Source: UBA11957 sp963603285
GTDB lineage: Bacteria; Bacillota; Clostridia; Lachnospirales; Lachnospiraceae
DNA: 64,000 nt
Assembly (NCBI GenBank): GCA_963603285.1
Contig: CAVCMG010000007.1
Coordinates: forward strand, 1-64,000
Direction: 5' to 3'
The notes under the pieces were generated by a model. It saw only the letters and a list, made by a program, of their open reading frames with translations. It did not search any database and was not told where the DNA came from. Position numbers and translations under genes: made by a program. How positions within the stretch are numbered: position 1 is the stretch's first letter; the number at the start of each line of letters is the position of its first letter. Positions 35,484 to 45,600 of this stretch are shown here, piece after piece.

Positions 35484-37730
35484 TTAAATTCTGACCCTGG
35501 TTCCCTTACCGTCGCGTTTTGCCAGCTTCAGCTTGTTTAATACCAGCTTTTTATCATGTACTTCGATCGTGTACTCTTCCCGGCCGGCCAGCAGATAGGC
35601 ATTTTCCAGCTCATCCCCTGCTGCCAGACGCATACCGCGCACACCGATGGCCGCCTTTTTCTTCTCCGGCACATCCGTCAGCAGCATGCGCAGGAAATAG
35701 CCCTGCTTCGTCTGCAGCACCAGATGCTCCATCACAGACGCATTGCCCACCAGCACCAGCTCATCGTCCACGGCAAGCTTTGTGGACAGACTGGCCTTTT
35801 TGTTGATCGCGAAATCGGAGCCGTCGACGATCTTGCACATGGATGTCTTTGTGACAAACGCCAGCTTCTGGTTTCGGATATTTTCCAGAGCTTCCACATA
35901 CAGCATCCGCTCCGTGGAGCTGGAATAATTACAGAAATTATCGATCGGGATCGCCTTGTCACGGAACTTGCCGTAGGGCAGATCCAGCACCTTGACCTGA
36001 TACATATTGCCCTTGTCGGTAAACAGACAGAGCTTGTCCGTATTTTTGCAGGTCATGATATAGCGGCTTTCTGCGGCTGCAGCTTCCTGATTTCTCTCAT
36101 AAACCGCCTGATCCACGCAGCGGACATATCCAAAGCGGTCCATCATCACGCAGACGTCTGTTTCCTCGATCTTCTTTTCCTCGAAGACAACAGCCCTCGC
36201 ATTTTCAATCTTTGTCTTTCGCTCCACGGCATATTCCTGACGGATCGACTCAAAATCTTCCCGGATCACCTGTGCCATGGAATCATAATTTTCCAGAATA
36301 TCCTCATAACGGGTGATATTGGCTACGGTCTTTTTATGTTCATCGAGAAGCGCATCAATCTCCAGACCGATCAGCTTGTACAGGCGCATCTCCAGAATCG
36401 CCGTGGCCTGACGCTCAGTAAAGCAAAGCGCCATGGCTTTTTTCTCACTGGCCTTTGTCTTGAACGTAATGCCCTCGGTGTTACCGTTGATCAGGCAGTC
36501 CTTTGCCTGCTTCTGGCTGCGGCTGCCCCGCAGGATCTCGATGATCAGATCGATCACATCGCAGGCCTTGATCAGTCCCTCCTGGACTTCCCGTTTTTCT
36601 TTCTCCTTTGCCAGCATCGTTGTATATTTTCTGGTGGCCAGCTCAAAGCGGAAATCCACATGATGCTCGATGATCTTTTTCAGTCCCAGCGTCTCCGGAC
36701 GGCCGTCAACAACCGCCAGCATATTGACGCCGAAGGTATCCTGCAGATGCGTCTTTTTGTAGAGCATATTGATCAGATTCTCTGCATCAGCGCCCTTTTT
36801 CAGTTCCAGCACGATGCGGATGCCCTCTTTGGAGGACTGGTTGGAAATGTCGGTGATCTCCGACGCTTTTCTGGATTCCACAAGGGAAGCCACATCGTTC
36901 AGGAATTTACCGATATTTGCACCGATCATCGTATACGGGATCTCGGAAATTACGATATTCTGTTTGCCGTTTTTCCCTTTTTCAATATCTACCTTGCCAC
37001 GAATCTGGATCTTACCCATACCGGTCTCATAGATGGATAACAGATCATCCTTATTCGTCACGATACCGCCGGTCGGAAAATCCGGGCCCTGAACATACTG
37101 CATCAGCTCTTCGGTGGTAATATCATGGTTCGCCATATAGGCTTCCACAGCATCGATAACCTCACCGAGATTGTGCGGCGGCACACTTGTTGCCATACCA
37201 ACGGCGATACCGTCCGCACCGTTGACCAGCAAATTCGGGATACGCACCGGCAGTACCTCCGGCTCCTTTTCCGTCTCATCAAAGTTTGGCACAAAGTCTA
37301 CGATCTGCTTGTCCAGATCGGCCAGATAGACCTCCTGGGTCAGCTTCTGCAGACGGGCCTCAGTATAACGCATGGCAGCGGCACTGTCGCCCTCGATGGA
37401 GCCAAAGTTACCATGGCCATCCACCAGCGGCATGCCCTTTTTAAAATCCTGTGCCATAACAACCAGTGCATCGTAAATCGAAGAATCACCGTGCGGATGG
37501 TATTTACCCATCGTATCACCCACGATTCTCGCACATTTTCTGTACGGTCTGTCATAGCGGATTCCCAGCTCATACATATCATACAGCGTACGCCGCTGTA
37601 CCGGTTTTAAGCCGTCACGGACATCCGGAAGTGCACGAGAAACGATAACACTCATCGCATAATCGATATAGGATTTCTGCATGACGTCCGAATATTCTGT
37701 TTTGATGATTGTCTCTTCTACTCCATTCAT
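35484..37730 (-). CDS. parC: DNA topoisomerase IV subunit A
   Basis: This 748-residue subunit breaks and rejoins DNA in the type IIA topoisomerase that unlinks sister chromosomes. The catalytic Tyr region is MRYTEARL, and the quinolone region is HPHGDSSIYDAL. The C-terminal beta-pinwheel (about 500-748) lacks the QRRGGKG GyrA box, which separates it from gyrase A. Its blades include RFGYVRCVDQ, TDKGNMYQVKV and VRGMRLAAGD. The length is shorter than a typical GyrA (about 820-840). AGGAGG precedes the ATG. It lies 14 nt after parE. Confidence 0.88.
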   Translation of the reverse strand: MNGVEETIIKTEYSDVMQKSYIDYAMSVIVSRALPDVRDGLKPVQRRTLYDMYELGIRYDRPYRKCARIVGDTMGKYHPHGDSSIYDALVVMAQDFKKGMPLVDGHGNFGSIEGDSAAAMRYTEARLQKLTQEVYLADLDKQIVDFVPNFDETEKEPEVLPVRIPNLLVNGADGIAVGMATSVPPHNLGEVIDAVEAYMANHDITTEELMQYVQGPDFPTGGIVTNKDDLLSIYETGMGKIQIRGKVDIEKGKNGKQNIVISEIPYTMIGANIGKFLNDVASLVESRKASEITDISNQSSKEGIRIVLELKKGADAENLINMLYKKTHLQDTFGVNMLAVVDGRPETLGLKKIIEHHVDFRFELATRKYTTMLAKEKEKREVQEGLIKACDVIDLIIEILRGSRSQKQAKDCLINGNTEGITFKTKASEKKAMALCFTERQATAILEMRLYKLIGLEIDALLDEHKKTVANITRYEDILENYDSMAQVIREDFESIRQEYAVERKTKIENARAVVFEEKKIEETDVCVMMDRFGYVRCVDQAVYERNQEAAAAESRYIMTCKNTDKLCLFTDKGNMYQVKVLDLPYGKFRDKAIPIDNFCNYSSSTERMLYVEALENIRNQKLAFVTKTSMCKIVDGSDFAINKKASLSTKLAVDDELVLVGNASVMEHLVLQTKQGYFLRMLLTDVPEKKKAAIGVRGMRLAAGDELENAYLLAGREEYTIEVHDKKLVLNKLKLAKRDGKGTRVRI

Positions 37731-37744
37731 TCCTCATACACCTC

Positions 37745-39667
37745 CTAAACATCCAGCTGCGCATCCCGCGCATGCTCATAGATAAACGCCTTACGTGGCG
37801 GTACATCCGTACCCATCAGGATTTCTGTAACCTCGGAGGCCAGCCGGGCATCCTCGATCTCCACCTGTTTTAAACGGCGGGTCTCTGGATCCAGCGTCGT
37901 CTCCCAAAGCTGCTGGGCATCCATCTCACCCAGACCCTTGTACCGCTGCAGGGTAAACGGCCCGGTATGGCGTTTTCTGTATTTTTCCAGTGCCTTGTCA
38001 TCGTACAGATACTCTTCCTCACCACGGGAAGGGATCGCCTTATATAACGGCGGCATCGCAATATACACATGCCCCTCGTAGATCAGCTCCGGCATAAACC
38101 GATAAAACAATGTCAGAAGCAGCGTCGAGATATGTGCACCATCGACATCGGCATCGGCCATGATGATGATCTTGTCGTATCTGAGCTTTGTGATATCAAA
38201 ATCGTTGCCGTATCCTTCGGAAAAACCACAGCCAAAGGCATTGATCATGGACTTGATCTCTGCATTGGCCAGCACCTTATCAATGGAAGCCTTCTCCACG
38301 TTCAGGATCTTACCACGGATCGGCAGGATGGCCTGATAAGCACGGTCTCTGGCTGTCTTGGCGGAACCACCGGCGGAATCACCCTCGACGATAAAGATCT
38401 CGCACAGGGACGGATCCTTTTTCTCGCAGTTGGCCAGCTTTCCGTTGGAATCAAAGGAATATTTCTGTTTGGTCAGAAGGTTGGTCTTGGCACGTTCCTC
38501 GGTCTTGCGGATCTTTGCCGAACGCTCGGCACAGGAAAGCACCTGCTTTAACTGTTCCAGATTACGGTCAAAGTACAGCTGTACCTGATCGGCTGTCACC
38601 TTACCGGTGGCTTTGGCTGCGTCCTGGTTATCCAGCTTTGTCTTGGTCTGACCCTCAAAACGGGGCGCCGGATGCTTGATCGATACAACAGCGGTCATGC
38701 CGTTTCGGATATCCGCACCGGTAAAATTGCTGTCCTTTTCCTTTAAAATTCCCAGCTCTCTGGCATAGGTATTCATAAGTGTGGTAAATGTGGTCTTAAA
38801 GCCGGTCAGATGTGTACCACCCTCGGCATTGTAAATATTGTTACAGAAGCCCAGGACATTCTCATGAAATTCGTTGACATACTGAAATGCACATTCCACA
38901 GTCACACCGTCAGCCTCGCCTTTAAAATAAACCGGTTCAATAACAGCCTCTTTATTCTGATCCAGTTCCTTGACAAAGCCAATAATACCATCCGGCTCAT
39001 GAAACGTCACGATCTCCGGCGTTTCTTTTCTGTCATCCTCAAAATGAATCGTCAGATTGGGATTTAAGTATGCCGTCTCATGCATACGGCTTTTGACCTC
39101 TGTTGCGGAGAAATCTGTCCGGTCAAAGATCTCCGGATCCGGCAGGAAGCTGATCGTTGTTCCGGTCTCCTTCGTACGGCCTAGCTTCGGCAAAAGGCCA
39201 TCCACCAGCTCCAGTGCAGCCTCACCGCGCTCATAACGGTCATGATGGATATAGCCCTCTCTTGCGATCTGTACATCCATCCATTCGGACAGGGCATTGA
39301 CAACCGAAGAACCTACGCCGTGCAGACCGCCGCTGGTTTTGTATACAGAATCATCAAACTTACCGCCCGCATGCAGCGTTGTAAATACAAGACGCGCTGC
39401 TGGGACTCCCTTCTGATGCATACCGACCGGGATACCCCGGCCATTATCCCGTACAGTACAGGAGCCGTCTTTATTTAACGTAATATAGATCTGGTCGCAG
39501 AAACCGGCCAGATGCTCATCGACCGCATTGTCCACGATCTCATAGATCAGATGGTTCAGTCCCTTTCTGGAGGTACTGCCGATATACATTCCCGGTCTCT
39601 TGCGCACAGCCTCCAGTCCTTCGAGGACGGATATGCTGCTGGCATCATATTTGACACTCTTTGCCAT
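37745..39667 (-). CDS. parE: DNA topoisomerase IV subunit B
   Basis: This 640-residue ATPase subunit partners ParC. The GHKL domain has EIVDNAVDEH, VRDNGRGIPVG and GGLHGVGSSVVNAL. The Toprim domain has IVEGDSAGGSAKTARDR and the metal site DADVDGAHI. The C-terminal block is LQRYKGLGEMDAQQLWETT. GyrB and ParE of Firmicutes are hard to separate by motif, so the call rests on the partner lacking the GyrA box. The first gene of parE-parC-amidase; AGGA lies seven bases before the ATG. Confidence 0.88.
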   Translation of the reverse strand: MAKSVKYDASSISVLEGLEAVRKRPGMYIGSTSRKGLNHLIYEIVDNAVDEHLAGFCDQIYITLNKDGSCTVRDNGRGIPVGMHQKGVPAARLVFTTLHAGGKFDDSVYKTSGGLHGVGSSVVNALSEWMDVQIAREGYIHHDRYERGEAALELVDGLLPKLGRTKETGTTISFLPDPEIFDRTDFSATEVKSRMHETAYLNPNLTIHFEDDRKETPEIVTFHEPDGIIGFVKELDQNKEAVIEPVYFKGEADGVTVECAFQYVNEFHENVLGFCNNIYNAEGGTHLTGFKTTFTTLMNTYARELGILKEKDSNFTGADIRNGMTAVVSIKHPAPRFEGQTKTKLDNQDAAKATGKVTADQVQLYFDRNLEQLKQVLSCAERSAKIRKTEERAKTNLLTKQKYSFDSNGKLANCEKKDPSLCEIFIVEGDSAGGSAKTARDRAYQAILPIRGKILNVEKASIDKVLANAEIKSMINAFGCGFSEGYGNDFDITKLRYDKIIIMADADVDGAHISTLLLTLFYRFMPELIYEGHVYIAMPPLYKAIPSRGEEEYLYDDKALEKYRKRHTGPFTLQRYKGLGEMDAQQLWETTLDPETRRLKQVEIEDARLASEVTEILMGTDVPPRKAFIYEHARDAQLDV

Positions 39668-39684
39668 AGTATTTCCTTTCTCGT

Positions 39685-39726
39685 AAAAAATCTGCGGACC
39701 ACCCGTACAGGGCGGGTGGCTCGCAG
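39685..39726 (-). terminator. Terminator of the Amidase_6/Big_2 protein gene
   Basis: CTGCGAGCCACCCGC pairs with CGGGTGGTCCGCAG on the minus strand, followed by ATTTTTT. It lies between this gene and parE on the same strand. Confidence 0.88.
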
Positions 39727-39739
39727 TCGTTTTATGTTT

Positions 39740-41428
39740 CTATTTGACTTTTATCTTACAGGTAGCTTTTACTTTGCTGCCGTCTTTGGCAGTTGCCGTG
39801 ATCGTTACCGTACCCTTCTTGACACCGGTTACCTTACCGGAGGAGGATACCTTGGCGATCTTACTGTTGGAGCTTGACCAGGTCACACCCTTTGTTGTTG
39901 AATTGGACGGTGCATATTTCTCTACAGAAAGCTGTACGGTCTTTTTCTTCTTGATCGTGGCACTCGTCTTGTTCAGTGTGATCTTTGTCACCTTGACACC
40001 GGAACTTGTATTGCTACTGGAAGATACTGGTTTGGCATAAGTCTTTCCGTTTTTCAGTAATACCCAGCCGGTCTTTTTATTATATGTTGTACGTCCCCAC
40101 TGTTTATTGCCGTTGTACTTGAAGGATGTGACTGTGATTGTCTTGTTTTTCTTGATCGTTGCCAGAGACTTTGCTGAGCCGCTTGCCGTCTTGCGAAGCT
40201 TTACGCTGGACGCTGTAATCTTATACAGTGTCGTACCTACCGTAACCTTGCAGACAGCACGGACATTGCTGCCATCGTTGGCTGTTGCTGTAATTGTAGC
40301 CGTACCCTGCTGCAGTCCTCTGACTACACCGTTGGCATCGACTGTGGCAACTGCATTGTTGGAGCTGATCCAGGTCACACTCTTGTTCGTCGCATTGGAC
40401 GGTTTATATGTTTTTACACTCAGCGTCTTTGTAGCATTCTTTGCTAGAAGGATATTGGTCTCACTGAGTCCGATACTGGTAAGCTTTGTTTCTGTTGGGG
40501 TCGGATCTACGATGGCTCCGGAACCGTCCGCAATCTTTTTTGCATAGGTTTTGCTACTGTTTTTCAGAATAACCCAGCCGGATCTGCGATTATATGTAAT
40601 CTCTCCCCAGAGATCATTGCCGACCGTTGTCTTTTCAGATACGGCTACCGGTACATAACGAATAGCCTTGTAAGCACTGCCGGAAGCCGTTTTCAGCTTC
40701 TTGGCACTTGTCGACGGCTCCTCATACATATACAGGTTAGCTCCACCGATTTTCCAGAGCTCTCCGGTATAGGATCTGGCATCTTCCGGAACCTCTTTTA
40801 AAGAGCTCTGGTTCTGTGTGCTGTTGATCTGGATTACGCACCAATGATCTGCACTTTTATAAGCATTTAAGGTCCAACTCAGATGATGTCTGTTACCATT
40901 GTGTGCATTGACAATTGGCTCGCCCTTGCTGTCGTAACCGACACAGATGGCTGCATGGCCATAACGGCTGGCGCCTTTCCAGTAATAGAATACGGCGTCA
41001 CCGGGACGGATGGTTGTTTTCGGATCAACTTCTTTCTTATTGCTGTCGCGGTAGCCTGTCTTTTTGGAAGAATCCTTGTAAATCGTTATGGCTTTACCGC
41101 AGTATTTCTCCAGGTAGGATTTCAGACTGGAAGCATAGGTCCAGCTGATATTTCGTACAATATCTGCCGGCGCATGATACCAGTTGGCGTTCATCTGTAA
41201 TCCGCCGGCATGTAAGCTCTGGGATACAAAGTCGGCACAGTCACCACCGAAAATATTGTAATTTGGATAGAAGTCGTTGTAATTGGTCCAGTATTTTTCG
41301 GCATAGGCGATGGCGGCCTGCGGATTGTAGCTGTAGGCGGCGGCTTCTGCTGTCAGTGCTGTTTCCGGCAGGACGGTGCCAAAGACGAGCATGATGGCCA
41401 GCAGGAGTGCGTAACATCTTTTCTTCAT
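39740..41428 (-). CDS. Secreted cell-wall protein with Amidase_6, Big_2 and SH3-like domains
   Basis: This 562-residue exported protein has a signal peptide (about residues 1-30, ending near LTAEAAA). An Amidase_6-type domain follows (about 30-200) with AIAYAEKYWTNYN, the likely catalytic Cys in GGDCADFVSQSL and His in RYGHAAICVGY. Next come an SH3-like repeat (GWVILKNSSKTYAKK), a Big_2 Ig-like domain (TWISSNNAVATVDANG), a second SH3-like repeat (GWVLLKNGKTYAK) and a second Big_2 domain (TWSSSNSKIAKVSSSG). The two SH3-Big_2 pairs look like an internal duplication. The domains suggest a wall-bound amidase or peptidase. AAGGG lies eight bases before the ATG at 41428; the longer reading from 41476 overlaps the promoter. 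Confidence 0.85.
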   Translation of the reverse strand: MKKRCYALLLAIMLVFGTVLPETALTAEAAAYSYNPQAAIAYAEKYWTNYNDFYPNYNIFGGDCADFVSQSLHAGGLQMNANWYHAPADIVRNISWTYASSLKSYLEKYCGKAITIYKDSSKKTGYRDSNKKEVDPKTTIRPGDAVFYYWKGASRYGHAAICVGYDSKGEPIVNAHNGNRHHLSWTLNAYKSADHWCVIQINSTQNQSSLKEVPEDARSYTGELWKIGGANLYMYEEPSTSAKKLKTASGSAYKAIRYVPVAVSEKTTVGNDLWGEITYNRRSGWVILKNSSKTYAKKIADGSGAIVDPTPTETKLTSIGLSETNILLAKNATKTLSVKTYKPSNATNKSVTWISSNNAVATVDANGVVRGLQQGTATITATANDGSNVRAVCKVTVGTTLYKITASSVKLRKTASGSAKSLATIKKNKTITVTSFKYNGNKQWGRTTYNKKTGWVLLKNGKTYAKPVSSSSNTSSGVKVTKITLNKTSATIKKKKTVQLSVEKYAPSNSTTKGVTWSSSNSKIAKVSSSGKVTGVKKGTVTITATAKDGSKVKATCKIKVK

Positions 41429-41471
41429 TGTTTTTACCCTTCTCTTTGCAGTTTTATACTCATATGTTTTT

Positions 41472-41500
41472 ACCATACCTTATTTTTTTTGTGAAATCAA
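41472..41500 (-). promoter_or_regulatory. Likely promoter of the Amidase_6/Big_2 gene
   Basis: TTGATT, 17 nt, TATGGT on the minus strand, about 45 nt before the ATG. Confidence 0.5.
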
Positions 41501-41552
41501 TATTTTTGCAAGAAAAATGTAACAGATTTGGAAAATTTAACATTTGTGATGG

Positions 41553-41823
41553 GACGGACGAGAAGAATCGGGGAGACTGCGGGCCGGTATAGCTGGTTTC
41601 AAACAAGTGCAACGCCTGATCGAGCTAAGTGCTAACTTCATCTAATGCGCTCGCTAAAGCGGGCTCGCGCATAGGATTACGTTACTTTGTATCCAGCAAA
41701 AACTGCCAGTGGCAGTTTTTGTCGGAAAGCACTGGATCTCGCTCAGGCTAAAAGCGCACTTTGAATCGTTTGAAACCAGCTATACCGGCCCGCAGCCTCC
41801 CCGATCCTTCTCTGTTTACTGGT
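41553..41823. repeat. Giant palindromic intergenic element, copy 2
   Basis: Left arm 41561-41604 pairs with right arm 41769-41812 over 44 nt, with only two G-U positions. The arm sequence is largely unlike copy 1, but the core begins with the same AAGTGCAACGCCTG at the same offset. It also shares GAGCTAA, GCTAACT, TCTAA, CGCTCGC, GCTCGCG, TGGATCTC, CAGGCTAA and CGCACTTT. GACGGACG and ACTGGT flank both copies. This copy carries an additional hairpin of GCAAAAACTGCC with its complement (41696-41722). It fills most of the 480-nt gene-free gap. Confidence 0.85.
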
Positions 41824-41862
41824 GAAAACACCCTGCCGGGCTTGTTGATGGCTGGCAGGGTG
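41824..41862 (-). terminator. Terminator of the cytidylate kinase-like gene
   Basis: CACCCTGCC (41829-41837) pairs with GGCAGGGTG (41854-41862), and the minus-strand transcript continues into TTTTCACC. Confidence 0.75.
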
Positions 41863-41911
41863 GTTCTTAGTTATAGAATATAGGTTTTTCAGCGACAGCT
41901 ACGCATATGAG

Positions 41912-42523
41912 TTACTCCATCTTGTAGAGATCGGCGATGATGTCGGCGCATTTTTCGATGCCGTACATACTGCTGTCGAGGCAGAGATGATAGTTGGGTG
42001 CGCTGGCCCATTCGTGTTCGGTGTAGTAACGGTAGTGGCTGGCGCGTTCTCTGTCTTTTTTGCTGAGTATAGTTTCGACATCTTTCGGATCGTAGCCGTA
42101 ACGCTCTACGGCGGTCTGTTTACGGAACTCCATGTTGGCATGGATAAAGACATTCATGACATCGTTTCTTTCAGAAAGGAAATAATCGGAGCAGCTGCCG
42201 ACAATAATGCATGGTTCTTTCTCTGCAAGGTCTTTGATCACACGGCCCTGTGCGATAAAGAGCTGATCCTGTAAGGACATTCTTTCCTTTGAGAAGGTAT
42301 TGTAGGCAAATGTCAGACTGGTTGCTATATTAAACAGCAGACTGTTGGTAACCTTTTCTCCGTTTTCCTCGATAAAGTCTGCTGCAAAGCCGCTTTCCTT
42401 TGCGATCATCTCGATCAGCTGCTGATCATAGCATTTGATCCCCAGCTTTTCTTCCACCATATGACCGATGGCTCTTCCGGCGCTGCCGTGCTGACGGCTG
42501 ATGGTAATAACACGTTTTTTCAT
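41912..42523 (-). CDS. Cytidylate kinase-like P-loop protein
   Basis: This 203-residue protein belongs to the cytidylate kinase-like family (Cytidylate_kin2 as I recall it). It opens VITISRQHGSAGRAIGHMV, where the glycine-rich loop differs from the classical GxxGxGKS Walker A form. It continues with IKCYDQQLIEMIAKESG and a CIIVGSCSDYFL strand. The substrate of this family has not been settled; it is not the housekeeping cmk. It stands alone with its own terminator, upstream in orientation of the palindromic element. A GGGGGCGG ribosome binding site is clear. Confidence 0.85.
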   Translation of the reverse strand: MKKRVITISRQHGSAGRAIGHMVEEKLGIKCYDQQLIEMIAKESGFAADFIEENGEKVTNSLLFNIATSLTFAYNTFSKERMSLQDQLFIAQGRVIKDLAEKEPCIIVGSCSDYFLSERNDVMNVFIHANMEFRKQTAVERYGYDPKDVETILSKKDRERASHYRYYTEHEWASAPNYHLCLDSSMYGIEKCADIIADLYKME

Positions 42524-42606
42524 AGTAAATCCGCCCCCTGACTAACTGGTTTTTATTATTTAATAGAATACCATAAAATGAAGTATTGGGCAATGTCAGG
42601 AGCAGA

Positions 42607-45600
42607 TTATTTTCTGACAATTTCCGTATAATCGAACGGTACGAGCGTATTTACATCATCCCTGTACTGATTATCCAGAGCTGCTACGTAGGTACTGTCG
42701 TCTTCGCCATGATTGTAGAACAGATCCCTGCCGCTCCAGATCAGCGTGTGGGCGATCATGCCGTTGACCATATCCGTATCGGCACAGCGTTTGAAGGTAA
42801 GGCCGGTTTCGGATTGCAGGTCTGCATAGGTTTCAGCCAGAAGTGTGTTCAGCTCTTCCTGATATTCTGCTGTGGATGTATCTACATTCTCATCAGAGCC
42901 CAGTGTTTTCTCCTGTGTCAGCACTTCCTTAATGTGGCTTTCGTCATACCAGCCCTCTTCCTGCCAGGAAATGAGCTGTCTGCGGTTACAGTCTGCATCC
43001 TTTACCGTTCCGGATTCCAGCCAGACAGATCTGTCCCATCCGGTTTGGAACTGCCAGTATTTTGAAATTTTCAGGCTGTTATCTCTGTATTTCAGCTGCT
43101 GGATCGTTTCATTGGTAAAATCATTTCCCGAATCATCATAGGCATACAGATACAGTGACGTTTCTCCCTGATATTCTCTGGAAAACACTGTCAGCCGGGC
43201 ATCCCAGCGATATTTACAGTAGTCACTGGTATCAAATTTCATATCGTCCTGTAAGCCGACCTCCTGTCCATTGGCTTCATATATTTCCAGATACATCCGG
43301 CCTTTATCTCCCGGCGTAAAACGGACAACCAGCATTTCGTCCTGCCCGTCATCGTCCAGATCCCGGATCAGCGCGCTTAAGATACCGTCCATCGGGGAAT
43401 CATCGCCCTTTTCCCATGTGTTCAGGGATGTGGAAAGCTGCCATGAATCCGTGGACATGAGGCCGTACTGGGGGATGAGGGTGGATTGGAGGTAGGCTTC
43501 GAAGAGATCCTTCGGAACTTTTTCCTGTTTTTCTGCATTCTTTTTCTGTGCAGTTTCTGATGTGCTTCCCTTCACACTGTCTGTCTGTGTTTTTTCTGCA
43601 TCTGCTTTCTCGGCTTTTTCTTTTGCCTCTTTCTGCTGCTCTGTCATTTTTTCTATATACGCATCCACCGCTTTCTGCCCGCGGGATTCTACATTTCCTG
43701 CTGAAATTTCTTCCTGTAAAGACGTTACAGCATCTCCTATATGTAACATGATCGGAACATCCGTCAGAGTCTCTGGCCTTAATATTTCCGCTGTACTTCC
43801 ACCGGTCGGATAAGATATTTCCAGAGAATGTCCATTCTCTTTCAGATATGTTTTCACCTCATTCTCAGACAGTGATGGAGCTATCTGCCATACCAAGGCC
43901 ACTGCACCAGTCACCATAGGAGCTGCAAAAGATGTTCCGTCAGCACTTCCATATTTATTCTTCGGTCGTGTAGTGTAAACATTTCTGCATGGAGCATAAA
44001 TATCCACATCATTTCCATAATTGCATGCAGTATCTACACTATAAGACTTCCCATCTGCTTTCACACCACCTACAATCATAATATGTGATCGAATATTCTC
44101 ATAAGAATATGTATCAAATAATTCCTGATCTTCTCTTACTAAAACAACACTGCAGAAATGTCCATTGTATCTGCTGTCAAATCCGCCAATAGAACCTGTA
44201 TTCTGATATCCGTTTCCACTGGATTGCACAAACATAAATTGTGTATAATCGTTTTCAAGTAAACTGATAATTACAAGTGCCATATCTCTCCCCGAGCGTT
44301 CAGCCAGTTTTTCATACATTTCACAGTGTTCTTTATATGTTTCATTTATTCCATCACCTGACCTGTTAAATGAATTTTCATTCATTAATGCTCCCGCCTG
44401 TGTCCATGAATTATTGACAACTTTCGCTCCCTGTTCAATCATCTCACTTTCCATGGCGATAATTTCTCCCGAAGCAATAGCATCATACGGTACTTGCCAG
44501 GAAGAAACCAGCAGCTGCGCATTATCCGCAACGCCACGAATTCCAGTACTGTTATTTCTGGCACCAATAATCCCTGCTACACCTGTTCCATGTCTTGCAT
44601 CTTTTGCTTTTGCCCTTCGCGCCTGTCTTCCTTTTACACGTGTAATCCCCGGCGAACTATACACGACTTCACCCGTTCTGGTTTTCGTCTTCACCGTACT
44701 GATCAGATCTTCATGCTCCATATCAAATCCACTATCAATTACGCCTGCGGTTATAGATGTAAACGTCAGATCACCTTCCTTATTCCATGCGGTATAAGCG
44801 CCTATAGCTTCAGCCCACCAGTTATGTCCCGAAGGGTTATCTTCGTCATATTCTATTGTCTGCACATTTGCGTTAAGATGCATCCATGACAGTTTTGTTT
44901 TGTCCCATGGATTGTTATCTGTTCCCGTCATCGTTGGCTGGATATATACCGGATAGTCATAATCCGCATAGCGCACCAGTTCGTTTGACATTAATATTTT
45001 TGCTGCTTCCTGTATCTTATCAAATCCTGACTCTGGCAATTCGATTTGCAGATAATCCACGCTACCCTGAATCTGTCCGGTCAGCTTTCCATTCACCAAC
45101 GCCAGCAACGTTGCAATTTCTTCCTCTGTAGGTTCACGCCGCAAAAAGGCAACAACCATCCGATCATAGTATTGCACGTTTTCTGTTTCATCCACGCAAA
45201 TTATATCTTCTGAGGGTCTCAGGATATAATTGGCATCCTCTTCTCCGTAATACATCGTCTTGCTCGTATCACTGCTTTTTTCCCCCATTGTCGGTAAAAA
45301 CAAGCTGACCCCCATAACAATTCCAACAAGAAGCACAGCTATGCAAAGTACTATTGTCCCGACAGGCTTCTTCCCTTTGTTCCCATTCCTTACTTCCGAA
45401 ACCGCATACACCGTATGATGATCCTTCACCGTATTGTCATGCTCACGTTCAAACTGCCGGATCTGCTGTTGCAGCTGCTCCTGACCGCCGGGCAGGACGG
45501 TGACATTTTCCTCTCCGCCGGTCCCGTCTCTGGTGACCAAATCCTGCGGAAAATATTCGGTCAGCTCTACCTGCTTTTTTTCAACAAGATCCGCCGCCAG

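Noticed and set aside
35556..37040. A 494-residue open frame antisense to parC
   Set aside because: It lies wholly inside parC on the opposite strand, and its His/Ile/Leu-rich translation shows no family signal.
35484..39667. DNA gyrase gyrB-gyrA instead of topoisomerase IV
   Set aside because: The A subunit lacks the QRRGGKG GyrA box and is short for GyrA, so parE-parC is the better call.
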